Below are positions 10,880 through 20,876 of a DNA stretch of 64,000 nucleotides, in pieces (position 1 is the first letter of the stretch; the number at the start of each line of letters is the position of its first letter). The notes below the pieces were generated by a model, which was given only the letters and a program-made list of their open reading frames with translations, was not told the origin of the DNA and did not search any database. This DNA is from Trichomonas vaginalis G3 (taxonomy: Eukaryota; Parabasalia; Trichomonadida; Trichomonadidae): the NCBI RefSeq assembly GCF_026262505.1, contig NC_067207.1, forward strand, positions 33,386,082 to 33,450,081, in the 5' to 3' direction. The position numbers were made by a program, and so were the translations under genes.

Positions 10880-11353
10880 TTAAATAGCTTCAGGGTCTAT
10901 TTCTTCAACCATTTCACTTCCTTCGTCAATGTCAATAGAAGCTTCTTCAACCTTTGGTAAGAATTTCTGTATAACATCTTTGTTCGTTATTGTCTTCAGA
11001 GATGAAGGATAATATTTCACATTTGTTTCACCCTTCTTATATTCTTTCTGTTCGGAAAGATTTAAAGCAATACTGAAGAAGTCAATGTTAGAGTTCTTTA
11101 TAACAGTATAATGAGTATCTTTGACATTCACGAAGAAACTCTTTTGTTTCAAAACTACTGCTAACTCTTGTGAAGTATAACGTTTGCGGTCAATGACGAT
11201 AGCTAATGGTCTGACATACTGACCAAACTTAGATTCTTTCACAAACTTCTTGTTAAAGATAACATTAACATTTGAAGCATTATTGAACTCATTCTTGATG
11301 GCAGTAGCGAGAGCATTGTATGAAAAGAACTTGCAATCTTGCATGTGTTTCAT
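10880..11353 (-). CDS. Acidic-tailed Maverick protein, 157 residues, unknown
   Basis: Nearly identical to 28684-29157. The N-terminal two thirds are mixed alpha/beta with many Lys/Phe/Val residues. The last 25 residues are strongly acidic (Glu-Glu-Ala-Ser-Ile-Asp-Ile-Asp...), a layout seen in small DNA-binding or single-strand-binding proteins; that idea is inference only. It is divergent from polymerase B across about 90 bases, so the two genes probably share control. The frame is intact in both A and B, unlike most neighbours, which supports it as a real conserved gene. Confidence 0.8.
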   Translation of the reverse strand: MKHMQDCKFFSYNALATAIKNEFNNASNVNVIFNKKFVKESKFGQYVRPLAIVIDRKRYTSQELAVVLKQKSFFVNVKDTHYTVIKNSNIDFFSIALNLSEQKEYKKGETNVKYYPSSLKTITNKDVIQKFLPKVEEASIDIDEGSEMVEEIDPEAI

Positions 11354-11390
11354 TAAAATAAAAATATTAAATTATTTTGAAAAATAACTT

Positions 11391-11443
11391 AAAAAAATCT
11401 AATCTAATTTTTTCAAAAAATATTTTTTTATTTCCTACTAAAG
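11391..11443 (+). promoter_or_regulatory. Polymerase B promoter
   Basis: AAAAAAATCTAATCTAATTTT, an A/T tract, TTTTTATTTCCTACTAAAG, then ATG at 11444. Same architecture as the accessory promoters with a different leader. B has it at 29190-29245. Confidence 0.5.
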
Positions 11444-14400
11444 ATGTATCGGAAGTTGTCTAAGTTAGAACACTCGGAAATAAAACAACTTCTTACAGAA
11501 GCTAATAGATGTTGCAAAACATTACGCAACAAACAAAAAAGCACTCGCTGACTTCATTAAAGACTATAATGGTGCTATAAGTTATGATAGAATTCATGAG
11601 TTCATAAAGCCGCAACGCGGCGAGGACGAAGTCCATACAAGAGCATTTCCTTTAAATGACGTTGCTATTGACTTATATCATAGACGTTCAGTACCTCATG
11701 AAGTAAGAAGAGAAATGTTTGACATAACAAATGCAAACGTTGGTGAAACAAGAAGAAGAGACGACACACTGAAACAACAGAGAAGAGAGATGTTTAAGAG
11801 CGCTATAGAACAAGTTCGCAAAGCTAACGATGTCATTCGTTCCATTGACGACAAACCAAAAGAAGGTGAGAGATGGTTAAAGAAAGATGAAGAGAATAGG
11901 AAGAGGAATGTGAAGACAGGCAATAGACTCATTGACTTTAACATCGAAGCTTTAGATGAACCAAACAGAGACTACTTACACAAACATTTCGGTAAGGTTT
12001 TCATGAGACTCTTAGAGAAGATTAAAATAAACTCACAACAAAGATGGATGGTATGTTATAAACTTGGTGGAAAGTATGAATGTTCTACGTTAAACCTCAA
12101 TAATATTGGAACATTACTACATCAGCTCTTGAAGGAGAACTTTATATCAGAGATAGAAGCAAATGCTGCAGGTATTGTTGAAATGCACTATGACTTCTTC
12201 TTGACAAACATAAAGAATCTTACTGAAATAAAGATGTATGATTTAACAGAATATGAAGGCTTAACGATGTCAGATGTAAAGAAAGGCAAACCAAAAAAGA
12301 GACCATATAGAGATGAAAGCACACTGACAAATGACCAGAAAGCCATTTTGGAAGCTCTTAAGCAAACAGGAAACCCAGCACTTATAGAAAGCTTTTGGAA
12401 AGATAATGGTGAAAAGAAGTTTTATAAGAAGAGAAGCGGTCAGTTCTGGAAGTATCTTTGCACATTACCTATAAATCTTGAACGCTACCAAATCTTCAAT
12501 GAACTGAACAAAAGAACTGCAGCACTTATGACAGAAGACAATTGTTTCGTTTATGCTTGCATTCAGGCTGGAGTAGATGGAGAGACTATTGACCACATGA
12601 GAGAAGTCATTCGTGTTAGAGACTTTCCTCAAAGTAAAGTACAAGAAATTTCTGACGCAACAGGTATAGCATTTAATGTTACCATTGGTTATTTCAATGA
12701 CTCAAGACATAATGAAATAAAAGAGATACATACCAAAAGAATGTGAAACTGTTAGAATATTGACTTACTTCTTGTTGAAGACCACTACATGCTAAACGAA
12801 AGATTACCAATGACAACATATTTCATTCGCAACTATATAGAAATCTTGAAGGAGTGTGGTGGAATGAACATTGAGAAACAGATGAAGATTTATACAAAGA
12901 GAGAGAACAAATATGTAGTTCGTTATGATAGAACAACACCACTATGGGATGTTATGAAAACATTGTGGGTGTGCAAATATTTCGAACCTATTTCTTATGG
13001 AGAACTTTTCACATATACGACTGACTTATATAAACAGAACCTTGCACCATTTAAAGATTTGACATATGCTCCAAAGTATTGTGTACAACTGAAGAAGAAA
13101 GCCGAGTCAAAAGAAGTAAATAAAAATAAGTGCAAGTTCATTCCTGAGCACGTTTTCTTTGCTGACTTTGAGTGTAGCACAGACGGCTTTCATAAAGCTT
13201 TTAACATCTGTTATGACAGTGAAGATGGTTCAGTGAGTGAAAGCATTTGGGGTCAGAACTGTGCAACAGAATTTTTGGAACGACTTCCTGACAAGAGTTT
13301 AATATATTTCCATAACCTCAGTTATGATATAAACTTCATCTTAAGACACATGACAGAAGTGAAAGGAACTCCCATCATTAAAGGTTCACGAACAATGCAA
13401 ATAACTGGCTTATATAAAGGAAGGGCAATTATTATAAAAGACTCTTACAGTGTTATAAATAAGAAGCTTAAACTATATCCTGCTATGTTTAACTTACAAA
13501 CAGGACCGAAAGAAGTATTTCCATATAACTACTACAACAGTACTTTGTTAGCAAATGACAACAGAACTGGTGTCATTTCTGAAGCATGTAAGTTATCCGG
13601 GATGCAGATACATTCATGAAAAACATAGATTCCATCAAAGGTTGCAGAATAGATGAGAACCACTTCGACTTAGAAAAGTATAGCACATTTTATTGCAAAC
13701 AAGATGTAAGAATTTTAAGAGAAGGTTTTGTTAAGTTCCGCAATGACATATTGAAAGAATTTGATTTAAACGTTTATGACTACGTTAGTATTTGTTCTAT
13801 TGCTAACAAATTGTTTGAGAACAGAGTGTACTTCCCGAATGGAAATTTATATGACCTCTCAAATAAACCAAGAGAATTTATTTCACGCTGTATTCAAGGT
13901 GGAAGATGTATGCTGTCAGATAACATGAAACAAAAGAGCGAAAAGAAACTCATTGCTGACTTCGACGCTGTTTCATTATATCCATCAGCTATAGCAAGAC
14001 TTTATACTTTAGAAGGTATTCCAAAGGTTATGAAGAAAGAAATGTTAAGCACAGAGTATCTCATGAGACATTTATTCGATGACGACCAAAAGGAACCCAT
14101 TGGTGAAAAGTTTATATCCGGCTTCTTTGTTCTCATTAAGATAACAGAGATTGGAATACATAGACACTTTCCTTTAATAGTTTGTGACCCTGAACTAAAT
14201 CCAGAACTTAACGTTCACAGAAGTTCAAACACTTGCTGTCTCATGTATGTTGACCATATAACATTACAAGACCTCATAAAATATCAAGGTGTCAAATGTG
14301 AAGTGTTGCAAGGATACTATTACGATGGAAACAGAGATATTAGAATAAGAGATGAAGTAAAGAAGTTGTCTGAGTTAAGGTTAAAGTATAAGAAAGAAGG

Positions 14401-15219
14401 AAATCCTTTGCAAGAAAATATAAAGCTCATTCTGAACAGTATTTATGGCAAAACTATTCTATCTCCTATTGAGTCAAAATAACCATAGTAAATGACAAAG
14501 ATGCTATAAGATATGCCATCAGAAACTACAACCATATAGTGAAGTTCGAAGGTTTGGATGGTTCAGATAAAACTATTTTCAAGCTAACGAAAAGCATTTG
14601 CAGACACTTTAACTTCTGTCCACTTGGTGTTAATATTCTATCTATGTCGAAGAGAATAATGTGTGAAGTATTCTGTACTGCTGAAGATATGGGAATGGAC
14701 ATCTTTTATAGCGATACGGACAGTATGCATCTCTACAATGAAGATATCCCTCGTTTAGCTGAAGAGTTTGAGAAACGTTATGGAAGAGTTCTCATTGGTA
14801 AAAACCTTGGTCAATTTCATAGCGACTTTGCAGAAATCACACCTGGAAAACAAAGTTTAGCATACAAGTCAATATTTTGTGGAAAGAAGACTTACATAGG
14901 CTTACTCACGAATGATTTAAATGAAGTTGCATTTCACTGCAGAATGAAAGGCGTGAAGCAAGATGTTATTGCTTTAACCGCTAATGAAATGTTTCCTGAC
15001 TCTGTTCAGTGTTTCTATGATGAAGATAAAGGTTTAATGGTTCCGCAAGGAACATATGACAAAGACTCTGAGTTCAGTTTAATGAAACTTTACAAAACAC
15101 TTTATGGCGGTCAAGAGATTGGATTTGACTTATGTAAGTCATGTCAACCTTGCTTTGAAGAGAAGTTTAACTTCTCAATAACGACTAAAACAAGCTTTAT
15201 TCGTAAGTTGAAGTTCTGA
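11444..15219 (+). pseudogene. polB: Protein-primed DNA polymerase B, four frameshifts
   Basis: Colinear with the intact 1260-residue gene at 29246-33028. Breaks are two bases missing at about 11506, a disrupted stretch at about 12705-12770, one T missing at about 13592, and one A missing in an A run at about 14476. The motifs remain readable in pieces: exonuclease DFE (near 13160), motif A DxxSLYPS (near 13970), motif B NSIYG (near 14440), and motif C here the canonical YSDTDS (near 14713), where B has YQDCDS. An in-frame GC double hairpin lies at 11609-11636. Several patches (12290-12420, 14690-14830, 14930-15060) differ far more from B than their flanks do. Confidence 0.93.
11609..11636. 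repeat. Double hairpin inside polB coding sequence
   Basis: GCCGCAACGCGGC (11609-11621) then GGACGAAGTCC (11624-11634), followed by CAT. In the polymerase frame this codes for Pro-Gln-Arg-Gly-Glu-Asp-Glu-Val-His, in frame and without disruption. The same unit is at 29413-29440 in B. Confidence 0.75.
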
Positions 15220-15270
15220 GGTCATTTATTTTTGTCAGCAATGAGGTCATTCGTGATAAAAATAAAACTA

Positions 15271-15290
15271 GCGGCAAGGGCGAAGCCCAT
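15271..15290. repeat. Double-hairpin family member
   Basis: GCGGCAAGGGCGAAGCCCAT. The second hairpin (GGGCGAAGCCC, 15278-15288) is perfect and the first is degenerate. It lies between convergent polB and the minor-capsid fragment and is absent at the equivalent place in B, where the 25-base minisatellite is expanded. Confidence 0.65.
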
Positions 15291-15298
15291 GTGGTCAT

Positions 15299-15577
15299 TT
15301 ACAATACTGCGATGGTAGAGTTTAAGAGTTGTGCTTCAATGTAGAGACAGTCCTTATGGTCTGGAGGTAAGAACACTGGGCAGTTATGGTCATGAGTGGA
15401 GAACATGTCTATTCAAAACTCACGATTGAAGCCAGTTAATTTATAGTATTTAGGGTTAGGAAGTGGTGAAGTTCTTGTATGACCAATGAACTCATTTTCA
15501 ACTCCCTTACTTAAGTTTGAATATAATATAGCTTGCTTTCTATCCCAAATACCTGGAAATCTAATTTCGGAAAGATA
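15299..15577 (-). pseudogene. C-terminal fragment of minor-capsid-like gene
   Basis: The minus strand reads the same C-terminal region as 33203-33480 in B (FPGIWDRKQAILYSN, a Pro-Asn-Pro-Lys-Tyr-Tyr segment, ending Ala-Val-Leu stop), with a few indels near 15370. Identity ends abruptly at about 15577, where about 24 bases identical to part of the ATPase gene (ATACTCATAACAGAGCGTTT) follow, then unrelated sequence. This is the truncated right end of A. Confidence 0.8.
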
Positions 15578-15990
15578 TACTCATAACAGAGCGTTTAGGT
15601 CAAGAATGTTCATAAGGACATCATAACTATATACCTCATAAGGAACAATTTCCGCTTGATATCCTGGATATTTTTGAATATATTTTTTTAATTAAAGTTC
15701 TCAAAAGTATTATCAAAAGTGATTTTTTAAAAATATCTCCAATTAATTAACTAATTAAAAGTATTATATTTTTAAAATTAAATAGTTTTTCAATTTTTTT
15801 GAAGGAATTGAGATACTTCCCACGACAATAAAATTGGGAGGTTTACATTATGACTGATCTTAGCATGCAACAGAACAAATAACAATTACATGCATAGTAT
15901 GCATTCAGCACCAAAATCCAAAAAATACTAGAAAAAATTTTGTTTGCCTACTTTTATTTAGGAAAACAATTCAATCATGGTGCTTATATG
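15578..15990. other. Junction between elements A and B
   Basis: No credible gene. The first ~24 bases copy part of the ATPase gene. The rest is very AT-rich (15670-15810) and then a mixed stretch with no recognised repeat. Neither A's right terminal repeat nor B's outer left terminal repeat is present, so this is a deletion or recombination joint, or an assembly joint. Confidence 0.6.
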
Positions 15991-16162
15991 CGTTTGTATC
16001 TACTGCTTGTATATATCTTCCATTATGTTTGCTATCATAAACGCTCAAACTAACTTTACCCTTTCTCCCTCGTATCTGATAGAATGTATTTTCATGAGGA
16101 ACGAAGAACAAATTCTTGAACTCATGACCGTTGTAGTTTGTTATCTCAATAGTTTTCGTCAT
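15971..16162 (-). pseudogene. Truncated terminal-repeat gene, left end of B
   Basis: The first ~57 codons match the gene at 37243-37568 at B's other end (Thr-Lys-Thr-Ile-Glu-Ile-Thr-Asn-Tyr, then a YQIRGRKGK segment). Identity stops at 15991 and the frame ends in unrelated codons. The start is the ATG at 16162; the preceding codons are leader. Here the Phe-Lys-Asn-Leu-Phe region is in frame, unlike the right copy. Confidence 0.7.
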
Positions 16163-16195
16163 TACATCCAAATAAAAATTTTCAGTAAAAATAAA
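15991..16195. repeat. Remnant of left terminal inverted repeat of B
   Basis: Reverse complement of 37214-37417, including the start of the terminal gene and its T-rich promoter. Only about 205 bases of the roughly 650-base arm remain. Confidence 0.75.
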
Positions 16196-16230
16196 ACTAA
16201 CGTTAAAAATTTCTCATAACATAAACGTTC

Positions 16231-16759
16231 TCATTGCTTTATAACTCTCTTCCTTGGTTTCTTTTTAGTTGCTTTCTTCACGTCTGTCTCCAACTTGACT
16301 GTCTTTCTTCTTCGTCCGTAATGATACCAGTTACTTCCACCAGTCAATGGGTCAAAATGGTCTTTCGTAAGGGTTTCCATACATTCCATAGGGACCATAC
16401 GGAAGAACTACTGGTGGAGAAGAAACATTTTCTTTAGTTCCATCGAATCTATTTAAATGCATTGTTTCACCTTTTCATCTGGTCATTAAAGTCTTTTGCG
16501 TGTTTTGCAAACTCATCGTCCTTTCCTAAAGCATTTTCTGACTCAGTCGCAACCAAATTGGATGCTTTATTTATGAGCCCTATTTTATTTAATCTTAACT
16601 TCTTTGCAACCCAGCCTCCAATCTTCCTTTATTTGCATCTAATGTCTTTGAAACCCTTCCTCCACTCATTTTATTTACTGCGTCATAAGCTCCAAGTGCT
16701 TTTGCTCCAAATGCTAATGCTTTTGTTCCCATTGCGCCTAAAGCTGCCCAAGCTACCAT
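16231..16759 (-). pseudogene. Basic Gly/Ala-rich virion-type protein, frameshifted
   Basis: Same gene as the intact 175-residue version at 53236-53763. Indels at homopolymers break it: an extra A near 16355, an extra T near 16475, a missing T near 16625. The start at 16759 immediately follows the stop of the upstream 74-residue gene. Confidence 0.78.
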
Positions 16760-16984
16760 TTACACCATATTAAAATCATCTCTCTTCAATATTATCTCAT
16801 AAAAGTTCTCGTTACTGGAGAAAGTCAATGAAACATAAGCGTTCTCACGGGCTTCGCCCTCACCGCTTTGCGGTCTATCTAACTTATTTCTTATATCATC
16901 TATACGCTTCAAAATGTCTGAACAATTGCTAACATCTTCTACAACAGTTATTTCATCATGAATGACCTTCAAGAACAAGCTCAT
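16760..16984 (-). CDS. Small Maverick protein, 74 residues, unknown
   Basis: Conserved in C (53764-53988). The first ~35 residues are helical and acidic; the end is beta-type (Val-Ser-Leu-Thr-Phe-Ser-Ser). Residues 39-47 (Pro-Gln-Ser-Gly-Glu-Gly-Glu-Ala-Arg) are encoded by an inserted-looking GC double hairpin (16849-16874). Its ATG abuts the stop of the upstream 293-residue gene (TAAATG), and its own TAA abuts the ATG of the next gene. No family recognised. Confidence 0.7.
   Translation of the reverse strand: MSLFLKVIHDEITVVEDVSNCSDILKRIDDIRNKLDRPQSGEGEARENAYVSLTFSSNENFYEIILKRDDFNMV
16849..16874. repeat. Double hairpin inside 74-residue gene
   Basis: GGGCTTCGCCC (16849-16859) and ACCGCTTTGCGGT (16862-16874). 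Inverted orientation relative to the polB copy; reads in frame. Confidence 0.75.
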
Positions 16985-17866
16985 TTAATATGCTATTAAA
17001 ATCATTTCAATAATGAGTCCATCCTTTCCATCTTTAGGTAGCACAACATCTTTCATTGAAGAAGGTTCGACAAGTCTTATGTTAAACTTACTGACAAAGT
17101 TTGTTATACTATAATGCTTCGGCGGCGAATACATGTAGTTTGAAAGACATAATATAGATTCTTCAGCAAATTCACTTATACTGGATTTTATAACAATGTT
17201 CTCACGAGACCAAATACCACCAATTGACAATCTTGTAAGCAATCCTGCTGAACCTTCTACTGTAAACGTCGATGGTAACATTCCACGAAGGTCATCTATT
17301 GACATCGTTGAGTCACTGTATTTAAATATTTTCTTAAAGCAATCGTCATTATCTAACCATGCAATAGCTTTGAAGTTTTCATTCGAATATACATCTGCTT
17401 CATTAAATGTAAAACCTGACTTCTTTGCAGAGACGACTTTAAAATCTATTGAGTTTGTTTCAAAATTATATGCTATGGTAACTTCTGAAGGTAATGGATG
17501 TCCTTCCGCAGTCAGTTGTTCTCTCACTACCGTTTGAAGCTTTGTATTAAAAACTTTCATGTCATCTCCTGTATCTAAGTTCACATACACAGCAACAGGG
17601 AAACTATCTTGCTTCTTTGTTTCATCATTATACCTCAAAACATTAAAGTTCTTCAATAATATTGTTCTTCCTGCTGGAATACTTCGAACCTGTCTGATTT
17701 CAATAGCTTTCTCACCTCCTACATACTCTACCCAGTGTCTTGGATATTCATAAGTATACTGACTTTCTTGAATTTTGGTAGGTTTCATCATAACGTGTTC
17801 ATAGTATATCTTTATACTCTTGTCAGTTAGACTCGGTGCTATGTTCTGAATATTTCTGACTTGCAT
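16985..17866 (-). CDS. Predicted virion protein, 293 residues
   Basis: Open in B and C, broken in A. Mostly beta-type sequence throughout, with an N-terminal segment reminiscent of a strand-rich attachment region (Ile-Tyr-Tyr-Glu-His), repeated alternating hydrophobic strands, and a C-terminal strand (Gly-Leu-Ile-Ile-Glu-Met-Ile-Leu-Ile-Ala-Tyr) typical of the closing strand of jelly-roll-type structural proteins. This is shape-level evidence only; I do not recognise a family by sequence. It is the first of three abutting minus-strand genes and is divergent from the packaging ATPase across 17 bases, which fits a morphogenesis role. Confidence 0.7.
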   Translation of the reverse strand: MQVRNIQNIAPSLTDKSIKIYYEHVMMKPTKIQESQYTYEYPRHWVEYVGGEKAIEIRQVRSIPAGRTILLKNFNVLRYNDETKKQDSFPVAVYVNLDTGDDMKVFNTKLQTVVREQLTAEGHPLPSEVTIAYNFETNSIDFKVVSAKKSGFTFNEADVYSNENFKAIAWLDNDDCFKKIFKYSDSTMSIDDLRGMLPSTFTVEGSAGLLTRLSIGGIWSRENIVIKSSISEFAEESILCLSNYMYSPPKHYSITNFVSKFNIRLVEPSSMKDVVLPKDGKDGLIIEMILIAY

Positions 17867-17883
17867 TTTTTAATGGAGATAAA

Positions 17884-18765
17884 ATGAAGCATTTAATACA
17901 TGACGTAGATGAAGACATGAATGAAACTACAGACAAACTTAACTCTTTCTCATTCTTCCTTTCAGTAAGGACTATGAGTTCTGTTCAAATGGTGTTTATT
18001 TCTATTGTGGAAAGATGGGTTCAGGTAAGACATTTAACCTCATTCGTCATATACTCATAACAGAGCGTTTAGGAAATGACTCATATTATGACCAAATCAT
18101 TATATCAGCAACTTCAGACTCTATGGACTCAACAGCGAAAACATTTATGTCAAAAGTTCAAGCCTCTGTCGTTAAAGTTCCAGATAGCGAACTCATTGAA
18201 TTTCTTCAACGTTACATTCGACGTAAGAGGAAATATTATGCCATCGTTGAATTTATACAGTCAGGAATGCAAAAGACTTCTGAGGAGATGGAAAGAATTA
18301 TTGACAAACACCACTTACGTCAATACTCAGGAGTTTACGATATGAAACGACTTACAAACTACATTCTATCAAAACTTTCAAAATACCCCTTCAAAAATAT
18401 CCTTCAAACTTTGTTAGTTTGCGACGACTTCGCCGGAAAAGGTTTAGTTTCAAAACCAGACTCACCATTAGCTAACATCATTACTAAAGTCAGACATTAC
18501 CACTTAACTGTAGCAATACTTATGCAAACATGGAGGTTTTTAGCTTTAAACATAAAACGTCTCATAACTGACTTCGTTATCTTTCAAGGTTTCTCACGCT
18601 ATGATATTGAACTCATTTGGAAACAGTCAGGTATAATTACCTTTTGAAGAAATTTGGGAAGCATATAAGTCTCTCATCTCTCCTCGTTCATACCTTGAGA
18701 TTCATATCATGACTAATACCATTAAAGTCAAAAATATTCCATGGGAACGACCAACATTGTTTTAA
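17884..18765 (+). pseudogene. Packaging ATPase, frameshifted
   Basis: Colinear with 54887-55774. Walker A (GKMGSGKT) and Walker B (LLVCDDF) are readable, but the N-terminus is frameshifted near 17945-17970 (two extra bases around TCTTTCTCATTC), a Lys-Tyr-Pro codon region is shortened near 18405, and bases are lost at about 18633 (GGTATAATTACC versus GGTATAACATTACC in C). The central 210 codons (18015-18647) are open. Confidence 0.88.
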
Positions 18766-19162
18766 AGTTAACCTTCAATTGACTGATGGTAAACAAATTC
18801 CATGCATCTCTGTCGCCATTTCTGTTAATATTTTTGCTGTCATTCATATCATCCACTTCCCCATCCGTTAACTTTTGAGGATATGCGTTAGAATAGCTGT
18901 TCTTAAATGAAGGCTTTTCACCTTTGAGAGCATAAACTCTATAACTTTCTGCATACTTTATGTTTGAACCTCCTGAGCCATCATTGACATAAATTTTTAT
19001 AGGCTTCCACCCTTTGTTCATGTTCCTGCTTCTTCCCTTAGCTCTTTTGTTCAGTAGTTCTACATCTTTATACACAGCACCTGTCTCAGTGAATTCAACA
19101 ATATTTTCATTCGTTAGCTTTACATTCAAACCCTTGTCGAGTATATTGTTCATTTCATACAT
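18728..19162 (-). CDS. Maverick protein (~133 residues), C-terminus frameshifted
   Basis: Same protein as 55771-56172. Loss of one T near 18769 shifts the last few codons, so the frame runs past the usual TTAA stop for about 13 extra codons into the ATPase gene's antisense strand. The rest is intact. Start chosen at 19162, 25 bases from the divergent gene. Confidence 0.6.
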   Translation of the reverse strand: MYEMNNILDKGLNVKLTNENIVEFTETGAVYKDVELLNKRAKGRSRNMNKGWKPIKIYVNDGSGGSNIKYAESYRVYALKGEKPSFKNSYSNAYPQKLTDGEVDDMNDSKNINRNGDRDAWNLFTISQLKVNFKTMLVVPMEYF

Positions 19163-19187
19163 ATAAAAGGTTTTTATTCTATATGAA
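19163..19187. promoter_or_regulatory. 25-base divergent promoter
   Basis: Contains TATAAAAGG, a TATA-like octamer, and TTTTTATTCTATATGAA reading toward the plus-strand gene. The spacer is identical in A (1984-2008) and C (56173-56197). Confidence 0.45.
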
Positions 19188-19802
19188 ATGAGAAGCAAAT
19201 CCATCTTAGCTGGTGCCGTTAATGTTCCAATTGAACCAACATCAAATGTTGACTCACGAACGACAAACAATATTGTCATAAAGAACTATAGTTCAGAGTG
19301 TTTGAAAGAAAAAGAACCAGAACTTAAGTCGGGATTCGGTCTTGATGACGCCGTGAATTTAAACTCAGCTTCAAACGCTAACGCTACATCAGATGTTAAG
19401 TTAGAGTATCCACCACTGGACCAAATTCTTTCAAGAGAAGCCAACGACAACCCTTACACAAATGTTCAAACAAATCCTTCAGATAACGTAGACCATTACC
19501 TTCTTCAGTTATACCAAACAATTTTACTCAAAGACGATAAGAAGCTTTTGACAAATCTTATAAGTAAGAACCAAATAATTCTAACAAAGGAGGACCTTGA
19601 AAATGTTATCTCACGAATAACAGGGAAACAATGTGTCATTGACTATCTCGACCCTGAAATCGAATGCTGCGGTCAAACTCCACTATTCATGAAAATAGGT
19701 AACATCCGCATCATTGAAACACCAGGAACTACAGGAGTGAGTTTAAGTATAAATATTCGAACGAGTATACAAAACTTTCAACAGAATATAAACTTTGTTT
19801 GA
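19188..19802 (+). CDS. Maverick protein, ~200 residues, unknown
   Basis: The N-terminus is Ser/Thr/Asn-rich and variable; the middle is helical (Tyr-Leu-Leu-Gln-Leu-Tyr-Gln-Thr and following). A more conserved C-terminal domain contains Ile-Glu-Cys-Cys-Gly-Gln-Thr-Pro and Gly-Asn-Ile-Arg-Ile-Ile. Compared with C, B has an 11-codon insertion around residue 46-56 (Gly-Phe-Gly-Leu-Asp-Asp-Ala), and one base is lost near 19737, so the last ~25 codons are in another frame. The position among packaging genes suggests a virion or assembly role; no family recognised. Confidence 0.6.
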   Translation: MRSKSILAGAVNVPIEPTSNVDSRTTNNIVIKNYSSECLKEKEPELKSGFGLDDAVNLNSASNANATSDVKLEYPPLDQILSREANDNPYTNVQTNPSDNVDHYLLQLYQTILLKDDKKLLTNLISKNQIILTKEDLENVISRITGKQCVIDYLDPEIECCGQTPLFMKIGNIRIIETPGTTGVSLSINIRTSIQNFQQNINFV

Positions 19803-19833
19803 AATATGTTTTAGTAAATTAAAGCAGTCAGGA

Positions 19834-19866
19834 GGGCTCTTTGAGCCCATCTTGGCGCTTTGCGCC
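19834..19866. repeat. GC-rich double hairpin
   Basis: Same pair as 2628-2660: GGGCTCTTTGAGCCC and GGCGCTTTGCGCC, between convergent genes. The C element joins the flanks directly without it. Confidence 0.8.
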
Positions 19867-19882
19867 GTCAGTCAAAAAAATT

Positions 19883-20125
19883 TCAAGTTAGCAATTTGTA
19901 ATATCTATCCAAAACTTCTTCAACAGTATCGAACTCATCTTCATAATGCAAACCTAATCTTATTGACTTGGTGCAGTTTTCACTAACACAATATTTTTCT
20001 GTTCTCTTGACTGACATAACTAATTCATTTGTTTCATCAAACAGCAACAACCAAAGTTCATGACCTAAAATATAACATTCATACTTTATATTTTTAGCTC
20101 TGAGTTCTCTTGTAAGCTGTTGCAT
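19883..20125 (-). CDS. Small Maverick protein, 80 residues, unknown
   Basis: Overlaps the 3' end of the upstream 257-residue gene by 40 bases in another frame. The only Met before the conserved region is the one at 20125, so translation probably starts inside the upstream gene. A short hydrophobic core (Leu-Trp-Leu-Leu-Leu-Phe) is followed by a charged helical C-terminus. Conserved in C (56805-57044); in A two bases are missing. Its function cannot be inferred. Confidence 0.65.
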   Translation of the reverse strand: MQQLTRELRAKNIKYECYILGHELWLLLFDETNELVMSVKRTEKYCVSENCTKSIRLGLHYEDEFDTVEEVLDRYYKLLT

Positions 20126-20859
20126 TTAATATTTTCTAAAAAGTCAACTTCAACAGTCATTCGCACTGGTGCCTTCAGTTCTACAGGCTCTCCTTGAAAG
20201 TCAACAAGTCTGAATTGCATGTCTTTCAAATTATGAGGACTAATGCGAACCCATTTACCTAAATGAGTTGCTATGACAGGAACGTTTGGAATGAACATTG
20301 AATTGACTGCATAACAGAAGGATTTATATTCTACTGAACCTTTACTATTAACTCCTGAAATGCTTGTGACATTAGCTATTTTAGACTCAATGTACAAACA
20401 ATTACCATAACATACGTATGGAACAGATTTCATCTCAATCGTTTTGTCAACACTTTTCAAAGGAAATGTCATATGGTATGCTCCCAGAAGTTGTACTCTA
20501 TGACTCATTCTTGGTATCTTAAACTCCTTCGCATAACTGAACTTCAAAACTCCTGCAATAAGTTTAACATTCATTAAGTTTTCTTCGTTATCCTTGTTTA
20601 TTGTAGTATTTATGAGAGCATTTAACACTCCAGCTAATGTTTCCATCTTATATTCTACATTATTGTGAAATCTTATTTCGTGCTTCTTTCCATCTATTTC
20701 AATCTCCATGAAATCTGTTTCATCTGTTATAACGAATGAAGCGATAGTATTGAAGTCAACCATTCTGAATGCAAGCGCCTCATTCTGTAGACCTAAGTTT
20801 GTTTGTAGCTTTACTGTCCCGTATTCGTTTGGGTCTGTACTTTGCAAATAGAACAACAT
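20086..20859 (-). CDS. Predicted virion structural protein, 257 residues
   Basis: Beta-rich. It ends with a pattern common at the end of jelly-roll minor capsid or fibre-base proteins: Asn-Leu-Lys-Asp-Met-Gln-Phe-Arg-Leu-Val-Asp, then Gly-Glu-Pro-Val-Glu-Leu, then a hydrophobic strand. A jelly-roll minor capsid assignment is therefore possible but unproven. The start at 20859 leaves 17 bases to the divergent fibre gene, as in C. About 60 residues in the middle (roughly 60-120) differ strongly from the C version while both ends are almost identical. Confidence 0.72.
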   Translation of the reverse strand: MLFYLQSTDPNEYGTVKLQTNLGLQNEALAFRMVDFNTIASFVITDETDFMEIEIDGKKHEIRFHNNVEYKMETLAGVLNALINTTINKDNEENLMNVKLIAGVLKFSYAKEFKIPRMSHRVQLLGAYHMTFPLKSVDKTIEMKSVPYVCYGNCLYIESKIANVTSISGVNSKGSVEYKSFCYAVNSMFIPNVPVIATHLGKWVRISPHNLKDMQFRLVDFQGEPVELKAPVRMTVEVDFLENIKCNSLQENSELKI

Positions 20860-20876
20860 TTTATTCTTATTAAAAT

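Larger units (their letters stand above)
1..15577. mobile_element. Maverick/Polinton element A, partial, degenerate
   Basis: Gene content and order match element B from its 293-residue gene through polymerase B and into the minor-capsid-like gene. The left end lies outside the window. On the right, identity to B stops at about 15577, inside the minor-capsid-like gene, so the major capsid region and right terminal repeat are absent. From about 2400 onward A is nearly identical to B; positions 1-2400 carry dense single-base indels. Most genes are frameshifted. A lacks the KilA-N gene seen in B and C and has a 71-residue gene (10646-10861) that they lack. Confidence 0.93.
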
